Shown here one piece after another: positions 43,210 through 52,893 of a stretch of DNA of 64,000 nucleotides. Origin of the DNA: Achromobacter sp. Root83 (GTDB lineage: Bacteria > Pseudomonadota > Gammaproteobacteria > Burkholderiales > Burkholderiaceae_B); contig NZ_LMIU01000025.1 in NCBI RefSeq assembly GCF_001428845.1, positions 427,744-491,743 of the forward strand, in the 5' to 3' direction. The stretch's first letter is position 1; every line of letters begins with the position of its first letter. The notes under the pieces were generated by a model, which saw only the letters and a program-made list of their open reading frames with translations, was not told where the DNA came from and did no database searches. The position numbers and the translations under genes are program-made.

Positions 43210-44988
43210 ATGCAGTCATTGCGCAGAAAATGGCAGTCCCTGCCACGCGGCGTGGTGGTGCTGATCACGGCACTGGCCATCTACGTCCCGCTGTCGTTCA
43301 TCATCGTCCAGAGCTTTCTCTCCGCGCCCTTCTTTGCTCCGTCCAAGGCGTTCAGCCTGGATGCATTCCGCTTCATCTTCGCGGACCCCGATTTCTACAA
43401 GGCGCTGCGTAGCGGCCTTATCCTGGCCTTCGGGCTGGCCATCATCGCCATACCGCTGGGCGGCATGCTGGCGTTCCTGATGATCCGCACCGACCTGCCC
43501 GGCCGCCGGTGGATCGAACCGCTGATCCTGGTGCCGGTATTCGTGTCGCCCATGGTGCTGGGCTTCGGCTACGTGGTCGCGGCCGGCCCGGTGGGCTTTT
43601 TCTCGATCTGGGCGCAGAACATCCTGGGGTTCGTGCCCTGGAACGTCTATTCGTTGACCAGCATCGTCATCATCGCCGGCCTGACGCACGTGCCGCACGC
43701 CTATCTGTACATCTCGTCGGCGCTGCGCAGCATGGGCTCGGACGTGGAAGAGGCCGCTCGCGTGGCGGGCGCCACGCCGCTGCGCGTGATGGTGTCGGTC
43801 AGCCTGCCGATGGTGCGCCCGGCCATGCTGTACGCCACCGTGCTGCTGTTTTTCCTGGGCCTGGAGGTATTCGGCCTGGTGCTGGTGCTGGGCGACCCGG
43901 AAGGCAACCTGGTGCTGGCGACATACCTGTACAAGCTGACCAACAAGCTGGGCATCCCGTCCTATCACCTGATGGCCGCCGTGGCCGTGGTGCTTATCTG
44001 CATGACGATACCGCTGGTGATGCTGCAGCGCCGCTTGATGCGCACCGCTAACCGCTTCGTGACCGTCAAGGGCAAGGCTTCGCGCGCGCGCCCGCTGCCG
44101 CTGGGCAAGTGGCGCTGGCTGGCCGGCGCGGTGGTGGCGTTGTGGCTGCTGGTCACTGTGGTGGTGCCGCTGATGGGCGTGCTGCTGCGCGCATTCGTGT
44201 CCAACTGGGGTATGGGTGTATCGCTGCTGGACGTGCTGTCGCTGGATGCTTTCCATACGGTGTTCTCGCAGCCCAACCTGATGCGCGCGATCGTGAACTC
44301 GGTGGCGATCGGCGTGATCGGCGGCGCGCTGGCGGTGATGTGCTACATGTTCGTAGGCCTGGCGATGCACCGCAAGCCCGACAATGTCACGCGCTTCATG
44401 GACTACAGCGTGCTGGTGCCGCGCGCGGTGCCGGGCCTGCTGGCTGGCCTGGCGTTCCTGTGGGTGTTCCTGTTCGTGCCGATGTGGCTGGACAACGCGC
44501 TCGACGTGGACGAAAACGGCTGGCTGTCGGCCCTGCCCTTTGCGGAGTGGCTGCGCGAAAACTTCGTCGAGTGGCTGCGCGCCATGCGCAGCACGATCTT
44601 CAGCGTGTGGATCGCCTACACGGTCGTATGGATGGCCTATGGCCTGCGCCTGATCTCGTCGACCCTGCTGCAGGTGGGGCCGGAACTGGAAGAAGCCGCC
44701 CGCAGCGCCGGCGCGCGCCGCGGCCAGGTCACCCGCCACGTCACGGTGCCCCTGGCCAAGTACGGCCTGATCGGCTCGTGGCTGCTGATGTTCCTGATCT
44801 TCGAGCGCGAATACTCCACCGGCGTTTATCTGCTGTCGCCCGGCACCGAGACCATCGGGTCCATGCTGGTGTCGCTGTGGGCTTCCGGCGCCATCGACAT
44901 CGTGGCCGCGCTTTCCTTCATCAATATCGTTCTGGTCGTGATCGGCCTGGGCGTCGCGTTGCGATTCGGAGTCAAACTTCATGATTGA
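43210..44988 (+). CDS. ABC transporter permease, fused two-domain (FbpB/AfuB type)
   Basis: A 592-aa inner-membrane protein with two binding-protein-dependent transport domains in tandem. Each has an EAA loop: EEAARVAGATPLRVMVSVSLP near the middle and EEAARSAGARRGQVTRHVTVP near the C-terminus. Around twelve transmembrane helices are predicted by eye. ATG at 43210 has AGGA 6 nt upstream and is preferred over GTG at 43174. It overlaps the ATPase gene by 8 bp, so they are translated together. Confidence 0.9.
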   Translation: MQSLRRKWQSLPRGVVVLITALAIYVPLSFIIVQSFLSAPFFAPSKAFSLDAFRFIFADPDFYKALRSGLILAFGLAIIAIPLGGMLAFLMIRTDLPGRRWIEPLILVPVFVSPMVLGFGYVVAAGPVGFFSIWAQNILGFVPWNVYSLTSIVIIAGLTHVPHAYLYISSALRSMGSDVEEAARVAGATPLRVMVSVSLPMVRPAMLYATVLLFFLGLEVFGLVLVLGDPEGNLVLATYLYKLTNKLGIPSYHLMAAVAVVLICMTIPLVMLQRRLMRTANRFVTVKGKASRARPLPLGKWRWLAGAVVALWLLVTVVVPLMGVLLRAFVSNWGMGVSLLDVLSLDAFHTVFSQPNLMRAIVNSVAIGVIGGALAVMCYMFVGLAMHRKPDNVTRFMDYSVLVPRAVPGLLAGLAFLWVFLFVPMWLDNALDVDENGWLSALPFAEWLRENFVEWLRAMRSTIFSVWIAYTVVWMAYGLRLISSTLLQVGPELEEAARSAGARRGQVTRHVTVPLAKYGLIGSWLLMFLIFEREYSTGVYLLSPGTETIGSMLVSLWASGAIDIVAALSFINIVLVVIGLGVALRFGVKLHD

Positions 44989-46069
44989 GCTTTCTGTAGA
45001 AGACCTGCATCTGGACTACGGCGACAACCCGGTGCTCAAGGGCGTGTCGATGCAATTGCGCCAGGGTGAAGTGGTATCGCTGCTGGGCCCCTCCGGCAGT
45101 GGCAAGACGACCTTGCTGCGCGCCGTGGCCGGCCTGGAAGGCCCCAAGCGGGGCCGCATCACCATCGGCGACCGCGTCGTCTACGACGGTGGCGCGCGCC
45201 AGGAGATTCCGGCAGAGGAACGCAACCTGGGCCTGGTGTTCCAGTCCTACGCGCTGTGGCCGCACAAGACCGTGTTCGAGAACGTCGCCTACCCGCTCAA
45301 GCTGCGCAAGACATCGGGAGCCGAAGTGCGCGAGCGCGTGCAGGCGGTGCTGGACCAGCTGGGCCTGGGCAAGCTGGGCCAGCGCCATCCGCACGCGCTA
45401 TCCGGCGGACAGCAGCAGCGCGTGGCGATCGGCCGCGCGCTGGTGTACAGCCCGCCCGTCATCCTGCTGGACGAACCTCTGTCAAACCTGGATGCCAAGC
45501 TGCGCGAGGAAGCGCGCGCCTTCCTGCGCGAGCTGATCATCCGCCTGGGGCTGTCGGCACTGATGGTGACGCACGACCAGAGCGAAGCCATGGCCATTTC
45601 CGACCGCATCCTGCTGCTGAACAACGGCAAGATCGAACAGCAGGGCACACCGCAGGAAATGTACGGGTCGCCATCCACGCTGTTCACCGCCGAATTCATG
45701 GGCAGCAACAACCGGCTGGACGGCAAAGTGACCGAACTGCGCGACGGGCAGGCACGGATCGAAGGCCGCGGCTGGGCGCTGTGGGGCAAGGCCGGCGCCG
45801 GCGTCGCCCAGGGCCAGGACGCCACCGCGGTCATCCGGGTGGAGCAGGTGCGCCTGGCGGACGACGCGGACGGCAACCACGTCGACATGCCGCTCCTGAC
45901 CAGCATGTACCTGGGAGATCGCTGGGAGTATCTGTTCCGCACGCCGGACGCCGATCCCGCCCGCACGCTGGCCTTGCGCGCCTATGGCCCGGAGGGCCGC
46001 GAGCCCGGCCCATGCCGCCTGGCGCTGCCCGCGGACAAGGTCTGGGTCTTCCCTAGGGCATCCGCTTGA
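44981..46069 (+). CDS. ABC transporter ATP-binding protein (FbpC/PotA type)
   Basis: A 362-aa ATPase that powers the transporter. Walker A GPSGSGKTT lies at 36-44, the signature is LSGGQQQR, and Walker B VILLDEPLSNLDAKLR. A C-terminal TOBE-like domain (from about residue 240) follows, as in carbohydrate and iron/anion uptake ATPases. It is last in the RR-HK-SBP-permease-ATPase block. Confidence 0.92.
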   Translation: MIELSVEDLHLDYGDNPVLKGVSMQLRQGEVVSLLGPSGSGKTTLLRAVAGLEGPKRGRITIGDRVVYDGGARQEIPAEERNLGLVFQSYALWPHKTVFENVAYPLKLRKTSGAEVRERVQAVLDQLGLGKLGQRHPHALSGGQQQRVAIGRALVYSPPVILLDEPLSNLDAKLREEARAFLRELIIRLGLSALMVTHDQSEAMAISDRILLLNNGKIEQQGTPQEMYGSPSTLFTAEFMGSNNRLDGKVTELRDGQARIEGRGWALWGKAGAGVAQGQDATAVIRVEQVRLADDADGNHVDMPLLTSMYLGDRWEYLFRTPDADPARTLALRAYGPEGREPGPCRLALPADKVWVFPRASA

Positions 46070-46083
46070 TGCTGTCCTAGACC

Positions 46084-46117
46084 GTCCGTCCGAGAGCTGT
46101 TACAGCCCCGGACGGAC
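46084..46117 (+). terminator. Hairpin after the ABC operon
   Basis: GTCCGTCCG (46084-46092) and CGGACGGAC (46109-46117) form a perfect 9-bp stem with a 16-nt loop, 14 bp after the ATPase stop. No T tract. Confidence 0.5.
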
Positions 46118-46141
46118 CACGCGGCGGACCTGGACTCGCCT

Positions 46142-46147
46142 TACAAT
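46142..46147 (+). promoter_or_regulatory. -10 element immediately before the tonB-like start
   Basis: TACAAT sits 6 bp before the GTG at 46154. Initiation about 7 nt downstream would fall at the start codon, giving a leaderless mRNA. No -35 was evident. Confidence 0.35.
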
Positions 46148-46153
46148 GCCTTG

Positions 46154-47050
46154 GTGCAACGCCTTGACTCCCCCTCCACGCTGAGCCGTTACCTCTGGTG
46201 GCTGGGCGCCCCCGCCCAGCACTACCTGCGCATCGGCATCGCAATATCGTTGTTGGTTCACGCCGGCGCCCTGGCGTGGCGTTTTGGCGCGCCCGCCCTG
46301 ACGCGGCCGCCCGTCACCAGCCTGGAAGTCGTGCTGCTCAATGCCCGCAGCGAAAAGCCGCCGGACGCCCCCCGCGCCCAGGCGCAGAACCAGATGGCCG
46401 GCGGCGGCAACGCCGAGCGCGGCTTGTCCACTACCCCCCTGCCCCAGACCGGCGAGTCGGCCGAAACCATCGTGCTGGAGGCCATGCGCCGCCGTCAGGT
46501 GCAGCTTGAGGCCGAGCAGACCCGGCTGATGACGCAATTGCGCTCCCCGCACAACGCCGGCACCGAGCGCCAGGCGGTCAATCCGTGGCCGGACGGCGCC
46601 GACCTGGGCCAGGATTCCCAGGATCAGGCCAGCGTCATCCAGAACGCCCAGGTAGCGGCCCTGGCGGCGCGGGTCCAGCAATACAACGCCGAACCCCGCA
46701 AGCAATTCGTCGCCCCCTCCGCCGAAGCGTCGCGCTACGCCGCCTACCTGGATGCCTGGCGCACCCGCATCGAGGCGGTCGGCACCCAGCACTACCCGGA
46801 CGAGGCGCGCGGACGCATCTACGGGTCGCTGCGCATCACGGTATCGGTGCGCGCCGACGGCAGCATCGCCAATGTCGAGATCGACCAGCCCTCGCCGCAC
46901 GCCGTCCTGAACCAGGCGGCCCGCCGCATCGTCCAGCTTGCCGCCCCCTTCCCCCCATTCCCCCCCGATATCGCCCGCGATACGGACGTGCTGGTCATCA
47001 CCCGCACCTGGCATTTCGTCAACGACACCCTGGAAACCCAAGCCCAATGA
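46154..47050 (+). CDS. TonB-like energy transducer
   Basis: A 298-aa envelope protein. One N-terminal transmembrane anchor (about residues 27-43, IGIAISLLVHAGALAW) is followed by a long periplasmic spacer. A C-terminal TonB-type domain (YPDEARGRIYGSLRITVSVRADGSIANVEI) completes it. No exbB/exbD genes are adjacent. GTG at 46154 is taken as start (TTG at 46151 is also in frame); no Shine-Dalgarno is visible. The stop overlaps the aroE start as ATGA, an odd but common pairing in this family. Confidence 0.82.
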   Translation: MQRLDSPSTLSRYLWWLGAPAQHYLRIGIAISLLVHAGALAWRFGAPALTRPPVTSLEVVLLNARSEKPPDAPRAQAQNQMAGGGNAERGLSTTPLPQTGESAETIVLEAMRRRQVQLEAEQTRLMTQLRSPHNAGTERQAVNPWPDGADLGQDSQDQASVIQNAQVAALAARVQQYNAEPRKQFVAPSAEASRYAAYLDAWRTRIEAVGTQHYPDEARGRIYGSLRITVSVRADGSIANVEIDQPSPHAVLNQAARRIVQLAAPFPPFPPDIARDTDVLVITRTWHFVNDTLETQAQ

Positions 47051-47910
47051 CCGAGGCGACTTCCCTAGCCCGCTACGCCGTCATCGGCAATCCCATCGCG
47101 CACAGCCGCTCGCCCCAGATCCACGCCTTGTTTTCCCAGCAGACCGGCAAGCCGCTGCGCTACGAGCGCCTGCTGGCGCCGGTGGACGGCTTCGCCGAGG
47201 CCGTCGCCGCCTTCGTGGCCGAGGGCGGGCTGGGCCTGAACGTGACGGTGCCGTTCAAGCTGGACGCCTATGCCTTGTCCACCGGCCACTTGTCCAGCCG
47301 CGCGCGGCTGGCCGGCGCGGTCAACACCCTGTCCTGGCGCGACGGCGCCTGGCACGGCTGCAATACCGACGGCGTCGGGCTCGTATCCGACCTGCTGCGC
47401 CTGGGCGTGCGCCTGGCCGGCGCGTCCGTGCTGCTGGTGGGCGCGGGCGGCGCCGCGCGCGGCGTGCTGCAGCCGCTGGCCGAAGCCGGCTGCGCCCGCA
47501 TCCATATCGTCAACCGCACGGCCGCCCGCGCCGAGGCACTGGCCACTGCCTGGCGCGAGAGCGGCGTATCGCCCCCGACCCAGGTGACGGCGGGCGCGTT
47601 GGCGGACGCCGCCATCACCGGCGGCTGGAACCTGGTCGTCAACGCCACGGCCAGCGGACTGCAGGACGCAGCCCCCGACCTCCCCCCCGGCCTGTACGCG
47701 GCCGGCGCGGCCGGCTACGACATGATGTACGGCGCCCAGCCCACCGCCTTCATGAAACAGGCCGAGGCCGATGGCGCCGCGCTGACGGCCGACGGCCTGG
47801 GCATGCTGGTGGGCCAGGCCGCCGAGAGCTTCTTCATCTGGCACGGCGTGCGGCCCGACCCCGCGCCAGTGCTGACGGCGCTGCGCGAGGCGCTCGTGGC
47901 GGGACATTGA
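47047..47910 (+). CDS. aroE: Shikimate dehydrogenase
   Basis: A 287-aa NADP-dependent enzyme reducing 3-dehydroshikimate to shikimate. Substrate-binding SRSPQIHALF and NVTVPFK (with the catalytic Lys), the downstream NTDG, and the nucleotide loop VGAGGAARGV are all present, followed by VNRT for NADP preference. The start overlaps the tonB-like stop. The mtgA gene follows after 5 bp, so tonB-like, aroE and mtgA form one operon. Confidence 0.95.
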   Translation: MTEATSLARYAVIGNPIAHSRSPQIHALFSQQTGKPLRYERLLAPVDGFAEAVAAFVAEGGLGLNVTVPFKLDAYALSTGHLSSRARLAGAVNTLSWRDGAWHGCNTDGVGLVSDLLRLGVRLAGASVLLVGAGGAARGVLQPLAEAGCARIHIVNRTAARAEALATAWRESGVSPPTQVTAGALADAAITGGWNLVVNATASGLQDAAPDLPPGLYAAGAAGYDMMYGAQPTAFMKQAEADGAALTADGLGMLVGQAAESFFIWHGVRPDPAPVLTALREALVAGH

Positions 47911-47915
47911 GCGGC

Positions 47916-48653
47916 ATGGCCAAGCGCACGGACCGCCAGGGAAAAGGCAGGCATTGGTTTCGGGTCACCACCGGCATTCTGATGGCGCTGGTGTGCGCTG
48001 TCCTGCTTTATCAGTTCTGGCTGTTCGCGCAGGTCGTCTGGTACAACTACCAGAACCCCGGCAGCAGCGCGATGATGCGCGAAGAATTGTCCCGCCTGCG
48101 CGAAACCAACCCCGCATTCGAACTGAAGTACGAATGGGTGCCCTACGACAAGATCAACCGCACGCTCAAGCGCGCGGTCGTCGCATCGGAAGACTCCAAT
48201 TTCACCGGGCACGACGGCATCGAGTGGGACGCCATCCGCAAGGCCTGGGAATACAACCAGAAGCAGGAAGAAGCCGGGCGCACCAAGATGCGCGGCGGCT
48301 CCACCATTACCCAGCAGCTTGCCAAGAACCTGTTCCTGTCTGGTTCCCGCAGCTATCTGCGCAAGGGGCAAGAGCTGGTCCTGGCCTACATGATCGAGCA
48401 CGTCATGAGCAAGGAACGCATCCTGGAGCTGTATCTGAACGTGGCCGAATGGGGAGTGGGCGTGTTCGGCGCCCAGGCTGCCGCCAAGCATTATTTCAAT
48501 ACCTCGGCCGCCAATCTGGGGGCCAGCCAGTCGGCCCGGCTGGCCGCGATGCTGCCCAACCCGCGCTTCTACGACAGCCACCGCAAATCCAACTATCTGA
48601 ACTCCCGGGTCGGCACGCTGACGCGCCGGATGCAGATGGTTGATATCCCCTGA
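47916..48653 (+). CDS. mtgA: Monofunctional peptidoglycan glycosyltransferase
   Basis: A 245-aa membrane-anchored GT51 enzyme that polymerises lipid II into glycan strands. One N-terminal transmembrane helix (about residues 20-38) precedes the GT51 motifs: the catalytic Glu in ASEDSNFTGHDG, then GGSTITQQLAKNLFLS, RKGQELVLAYMIE, and LYLNVAEWG. It has no transpeptidase domain. Length is typical of MtgA. The start codon lacks a strong RBS and is likely coupled to aroE. Confidence 0.94.
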   Translation: MAKRTDRQGKGRHWFRVTTGILMALVCAVLLYQFWLFAQVVWYNYQNPGSSAMMREELSRLRETNPAFELKYEWVPYDKINRTLKRAVVASEDSNFTGHDGIEWDAIRKAWEYNQKQEEAGRTKMRGGSTITQQLAKNLFLSGSRSYLRKGQELVLAYMIEHVMSKERILELYLNVAEWGVGVFGAQAAAKHYFNTSAANLGASQSARLAAMLPNPRFYDSHRKSNYLNSRVGTLTRRMQMVDIP

Positions 48654-48749
48654 CCCGAAAACCGGAAGAATAGGTCTGGCCGTCCCACCCTGAGCAGCGG
48701 GATTTGTTAAGCTTTCACGTTTACGCGCTCCACTCCCTTTATCATTTAC

Positions 48750-49928
48750 ATGCGTACCGCACGTCGTTACCTTGCCCGCGAGATCTATCGCTCTTGCGCA
48801 GTGGTCCTTTTGGCCCTGCTGGGGCTTTTCACGTTCTTCGCATTGGTGGACGACCTGGACAACGTGGGCGACAAGTTCTCCATGATGGCCCTGCTCTACA
48901 TGCAGGCGCTGGCGATCCCCACCCGTCTCTACGACCTTTTGCCCATCGGGCTGCTGATCGGCGCCATCCTGGCGCTGGCCGGACTGGCCCAGCGCAACGA
49001 ACTCGTCATCCTGCGGGTGTCCGGCGTCAGCGGCATGCGCCTGTTGCGGATGCTGTGGGTGGTCACGATCCCCCTGATGATCGGTGCGGGCCTGTTGTCC
49101 GAATATGTCACGCCGTGGGCCGAGATAAAAACCGGCGAGGCCAACCTGATGTTCCGCGGCAAAGCCGGCGGCGATCGTCTGAAGAGCGGCTACTGGTTCA
49201 AGGAACCCACCGCCAATGGCGGCACGCGCATCATCAACATCGCCGAACTGAAGGGCGACGGCCAGGTGGCCGGCGTGATGCTCTACGAATTCCAGAAAGA
49301 CCTGACGCTTTCCGCGCTGTCGACCGCCCCGTTCGGCCTGTTCGCCCATGGCGACCTGGTGCTCAAGGACGTGTCCGAGACGCGGCTGGACGCCGAGGCC
49401 TCCGAAGCGCTGGCCAACGCGCGCCCGCCGAAGAACCCGCCCGCCACCGTGGTGAAGCTGCCCGAGCGCACCGTGGACACCACGCTGAGCGCCGAACGCC
49501 TGCTGGCGCGCGTGCTGACCCCGGAGCGCATGTCGATCGTCACGCTGCTGGACTATGTGGACTATTTGCGCAACAACCAGCTCCAATATGGTCGACAGGT
49601 TGTGGCCTTGTGGCGCAAACTGGCTTACCCATTCACCCTGCTGGTCATGATTACGATCGCCGCTCCCATCGGACTGATGCAGACCCGCCGCGGCGGCGTC
49701 GGCGCCAAGGTTTTCGTGGGCATCCTGCTGGGCGTGGGCTTCTTCATGTTGAACCAGCTTGCCCTAAACGTGGGCATGCTGGGCAAGTGGCCGCCCTGGC
49801 TGACCGCTCTGGGCCCGAATCTGGGCGCCATGGCCCTGGCGCTGGGCGCCATGAGCTACATGGAATACCGCCACACCATCACCCGTATCCTCCAGCAACG
49901 TTGGCCTTGGAGCAAAAGTCCCGCATGA
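48750..49928 (+). CDS. lptG: LPS export permease of the LptF/LptG family, likely LptG
   Basis: A 392-aa inner-membrane permease that, with LptF and the LptB ATPase, extracts LPS to the Lpt bridge. The family N-terminal helix-and-loop ([23 protein letters not shown]), the coupling region [15 protein letters not shown], and three C-terminal helices surround a periplasmic beta-jellyroll. It stands alone, without an adjacent lptF, although the two genes are usually paired. Its stop overlaps the apaH start (ATGA). F versus G cannot be fully settled from sequence. Confidence 0.82.
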   Translation: MRTARRYLAREIYRSCAVVLLALLGLFTFFALVDDLDNVGDKFSMMALLYMQALAIPTRLYDLLPIGLLIGAILALAGLAQRNELVILRVSGVSGMRLLRMLWVVTIPLMIGAGLLSEYVTPWAEIKTGEANLMFRGKAGGDRLKSGYWFKEPTANGGTRIINIAELKGDGQVAGVMLYEFQKDLTLSALSTAPFGLFAHGDLVLKDVSETRLDAEASEALANARPPKNPPATVVKLPERTVDTTLSAERLLARVLTPERMSIVTLLDYVDYLRNNQLQYGRQVVALWRKLAYPFTLLVMITIAAPIGLMQTRRGGVGAKVFVGILLGVGFFMLNQLALNVGMLGKWPPWLTALGPNLGAMALALGAMSYMEYRHTITRILQQRWPWSKSPA

Positions 49929-50758
49929 ACGGCAGTATCTGGATGATCGGCGATGTGCAGGGTTGCTGCTCACCGCTGGATCGCTTGCTGTCCCACCCCG
50001 AACTGGTCGGCGACCCCCAATCGCGCTTCTGGTTTGCCGGGGATCTGGTCAATCGCGGCCCGCAGTCGCTCGAAACCCTGCGGCGCGTGATCGACCTGGG
50101 CGACCGCGCGACCGTGGTGCTGGGCAACCATGACCTGCATCTTCTGGCCGCGGCCGCCGGCGTGCGCAAGCCGTCCAAATCCGACACGCTCGAGGACATC
50201 CTCCGCGCGCCGGACGCGGCCGACCTGCTGAATTGGCTGCGGTTCCGTCCCCTGGCGCATTTCGAGCAAGGCCACCTGCTGGTCCATGCCGGCACGCTGG
50301 CCAAGTGGGACGTCGCCAAGACGCTGGCCCTGGCCGGCGAAGTGCAGGACGCGCTACGCGGCCCCAATTGGCAGAAGGCGCTGCAAAAGATGTACGGCAA
50401 CGAGCCGGCCACGTGGAAGGAAGACCACAAGGGCGGCAAGCGGATGCGGGTCATCATCAACGCGCTCACGCGGATCCGGCTGTGCACGCCCAACGGCCAC
50501 ATGGAATTCGCCACCAAGGTGACGCCGGGCGCCTGGCCGTCCGGGCTGGTCCCGTGGTTCGACGTCCCCAACCGCGCAACCCGCGACGTCACGACGGTTT
50601 TCGGTCACTGGTCGACGCTGGGGCTGCTGCAGCGCCCGGACGTGATCTGCCTGGACACCGGTTGCGTGTGGGGAGGGTCGCTGACGGCGCTGCGCCTGCA
50701 GGATCGGAAGCTGGTGCAGGTCAAGTGCTCGCAGTTCCAGGATCCGATGTCGGAGTGA
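49925..50758 (+). CDS. apaH: Symmetrical bis(5'-nucleosyl)-tetraphosphatase
   Basis: A 277-aa metallophosphatase that hydrolyses Ap4A to two ADP and can decap NpnN-RNA. The calcineurin-type motifs are [20 protein letters not shown] and the later H in [12 protein letters not shown] and FGHWSTLG. Start ATG overlaps lptG. The gene converges with, and overlaps by 38 bp, the Rieske oxygenase gene on the opposite strand; it is the right border of the housekeeping block. Confidence 0.94.
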   Translation: MNGSIWMIGDVQGCCSPLDRLLSHPELVGDPQSRFWFAGDLVNRGPQSLETLRRVIDLGDRATVVLGNHDLHLLAAAAGVRKPSKSDTLEDILRAPDAADLLNWLRFRPLAHFEQGHLLVHAGTLAKWDVAKTLALAGEVQDALRGPNWQKALQKMYGNEPATWKEDHKGGKRMRVIINALTRIRLCTPNGHMEFATKVTPGAWPSGLVPWFDVPNRATRDVTTVFGHWSTLGLLQRPDVICLDTGCVWGGSLTALRLQDRKLVQVKCSQFQDPMSE

Positions 50759-51737
50759 AAGCGGTGGACCCGGTGCGGTAGAACTGCCGGGACCAGCGCC
50801 GGAACTCCACGATCGACTTGTCCTGGGCGGTCAGCTTGGGACGAACCAGATACCGCCTGTGATTCCACACGGCAACATCCGGTTTGATCTGGCTTACCGT
50901 CCAGCGGTGCGCGAGGTGAATGCTCATGGCATGGAGCATCCTGCGCAGCGGCCCCGGAAGCTTCATGAAGCGATTGACCCGCAAGGCATCCGTGACCCGG
51001 AAGGTCCAGGCGCCGGCGTGCATGGGCGTCGCGGCGACCATGAATCTTGTCGTGACACCGAACGGGATGAGTTCGCTTTCCGCCAGAATGCAGCCCAGTC
51101 CGTGGCAGGCCAGCCGCAGGCTCACCGGCAGCCCCCAGGAAGTGGCCGAAATCTCCACCTTCATGAGATGCTGGTCGAATCCAATATCCTTGATGACGCA
51201 GTTGTCCCATTTATGGATGAACTTGAAGTGCGTGACGTCGGCGAAATTCTCAACGGCGTCCTGCACATGGCCCGACACATCGAAACGGCACGTGAGCGAC
51301 GGCGAGAAGCCCTCCAGGTCCTGCTCAGGCATTTCCCAATGAGGCGGCTCTCCTGAAAAGCTCCACCATACGAAGATGCAACCGTTCTGCTCCCGCATCT
51401 CCAGCAAGCGAAGCCCCGCGTCGGGAGGCGCGGTATCGAAGCCGGTCCGCACGCACCGGCCGTCCGGCGCGAACGCAAACCGGTGATACGGACAAACGAT
51501 TTCTTCCCCTTCGACCTTGCCTCCGTGCCCCAAATGCGCGCCCAGGTGGGGACAGAATGGTTCGATCGCCCGCGCGATGCCCGCTTTCGTCCGATAAAGA
51601 ACCACGTCCTCTCCCATGAAAGGGACGTTCAATACGGCCGAGGGTTTGAGGTCTTCGCTGCGGCACAGGACAAACCAGCCGTCGGGATACGGCGGCGGCG
51701 GGGACAGCACATGAACGGGCAGCGGGTTATCGGTCAT
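50721..51737 (-). CDS. Rieske non-heme iron oxygenase
   Basis: A 338-aa oxygenase alpha-type protein. The Rieske 2Fe-2S ligands are Cys62/His64 (CPHLGAHLG) and Cys82/His85 (CPYHRF). The mononuclear iron site is the D-x2-H-x4-H string (Asp167, His170, His175) in [13 protein letters not shown]. The closest general likeness is to terpenoid/steroid Rieske enzymes such as KshA and carotenoid oxygenases. It is the last gene of the idi-dxs-methyltransferase-cyclase-cyclase operon, 18 bp after cyclase 1, so a tailoring oxidation of the terpene is inferred. No reductase is present nearby. The start has a poor RBS. Confidence 0.82.
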   Translation of the reverse strand: MTDNPLPVHVLSPPPPYPDGWFVLCRSEDLKPSAVLNVPFMGEDVVLYRTKAGIARAIEPFCPHLGAHLGHGGKVEGEEIVCPYHRFAFAPDGRCVRTGFDTAPPDAGLRLLEMREQNGCIFVWWSFSGEPPHWEMPEQDLEGFSPSLTCRFDVSGHVQDAVENFADVTHFKFIHKWDNCVIKDIGFDQHLMKVEISATSWGLPVSLRLACHGLGCILAESELIPFGVTTRFMVAATPMHAGAWTFRVTDALRVNRFMKLPGPLRRMLHAMSIHLAHRWTVSQIKPDVAVWNHRRYLVRPKLTAQDKSIVEFRRWSRQFYRTGSTAFTPTSDPGTAST

Positions 51738-51755
51738 TTTTAATGTTCGTGAGCG

Positions 51756-52853
51756 TTAGGCTGATGGGCCGTTGCCGTCGCGTCCGGATGCGCGCAACGG
51801 ATCGTATCGCCACCACCAACTGATCGTTCCCAGGGCGGCGGCGCGAGCCATCGCAGCGCGGGCCGGAAGGCTGTCCCGGACGCCGCCGGCGGCGATGAGC
51901 GGCGCCCCAGGGTCAGGCGCCGCGTAGCGTTCCGAGCTGCGGCACCAGTCCACCGATGCGCGCACCAGATAGCCCAGACTGCGCAAATACTGCTGCGCGC
52001 CCGGGATGTCGCGGGACGAGAGGCTGACGTGGCCGTAGAGGCGCACGAACAATTCCATGATCTCGTGATACATCGCGGCCGCGGCATCCAGGGCGGCCGG
52101 GGCCGTACATGCGAACTGGTGCTGAACCACGCAGACGAGGTTATGCCCGCCTATTTCGCGGCGTAGCTCTTTCTCATAGGAGACGATGTCCGAGGCCCAG
52201 GTGCAGAGCGTCGCCGCCATTTCGGTCAACGCGCGCACCGGACGGCTCTGCAGCCAGTGCAGCGGCGGATCGTAGCCCTCGGCAATGGCCGCAAGCACCG
52301 GGAATGCGAGCGCGCCTCCGCTGTAAAGCCTGAGGACCGCGTAGTCCTCCAGCGAGGGCGTCCGATGCGCGGCCACGTTGCCCGCCTTCCAGACTTCCGC
52401 GAAGAACCAACCCCGCATGGTCTCGAGCCACTGATGCAGTTGCACAGTGGTTGCGTGCTCTTCCAATCGCAGGCGGATTTCACGCATCGCGCAGGCGTAC
52501 CGGTCGTCGGCGAACACCGCGGCTTCCGGCGTATCGATGGCGCGCAGCATGCGCGCAAGAACCTGGGCAAGCTCTCCCGGCTGGGTGCTGAGCGGGCCTT
52601 CATCGCAATACTCGTCGTCGAACGACACGTTCCAGATAAAGAAATCCGAAACGATCTGCAGCGTTTGTCTGCTGGCGTGCGGAACGATGCGCGCCGCGAG
52701 CTTGCCGCAGCCGGTGCGTTCGAGCCGCAGGCGCTCTTCCTCGTTCGGGCACAGCCGCAACCCTCTCATCCAGGCGATGGACTGGATATCCGCTTCCTGC
52801 GCATCCGGGTGGATGGCGCTGGGGAAGGGGCAGTTGATTTCAGGCAGCTTCAT
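51756..52853 (-). CDS. Class I terpene synthase (cyclase 1)
   Basis: A 365-aa bacterial-type terpene cyclase. The Asp-rich motif is D79-D80-E-Y-C-D-E. The pyrophosphate sensor Arg175 lies 46 residues before the NSE triad. That triad reads S221-D-I-V-S225-Y-E-K-E229, with Asn replaced by Ser. The RY pair is Arg309-Tyr310. It has a further C-terminal tail with WWWRYD. Start at 52853 is the only in-frame Met giving a family-like length. It lies between cyclase 2 (40 bp) and the Rieske gene (18 bp). It probably ionises a prenyl or methylated prenyl diphosphate; the product is unknown. Confidence 0.85.
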   Translation of the reverse strand: MKLPEINCPFPSAIHPDAQEADIQSIAWMRGLRLCPNEEERLRLERTGCGKLAARIVPHASRQTLQIVSDFFIWNVSFDDEYCDEGPLSTQPGELAQVLARMLRAIDTPEAAVFADDRYACAMREIRLRLEEHATTVQLHQWLETMRGWFFAEVWKAGNVAAHRTPSLEDYAVLRLYSGGALAFPVLAAIAEGYDPPLHWLQSRPVRALTEMAATLCTWASDIVSYEKELRREIGGHNLVCVVQHQFACTAPAALDAAAAMYHEIMELFVRLYGHVSLSSRDIPGAQQYLRSLGYLVRASVDWCRSSERYAAPDPGAPLIAAGGVRDSLPARAAMARAAALGTISWWWRYDPLRASGRDGNGPSA

Positions 52854-52893
52854 GGGTTGGCTAGAGCGCTCGAGAAAGTCCGGCCTGCGCCGG

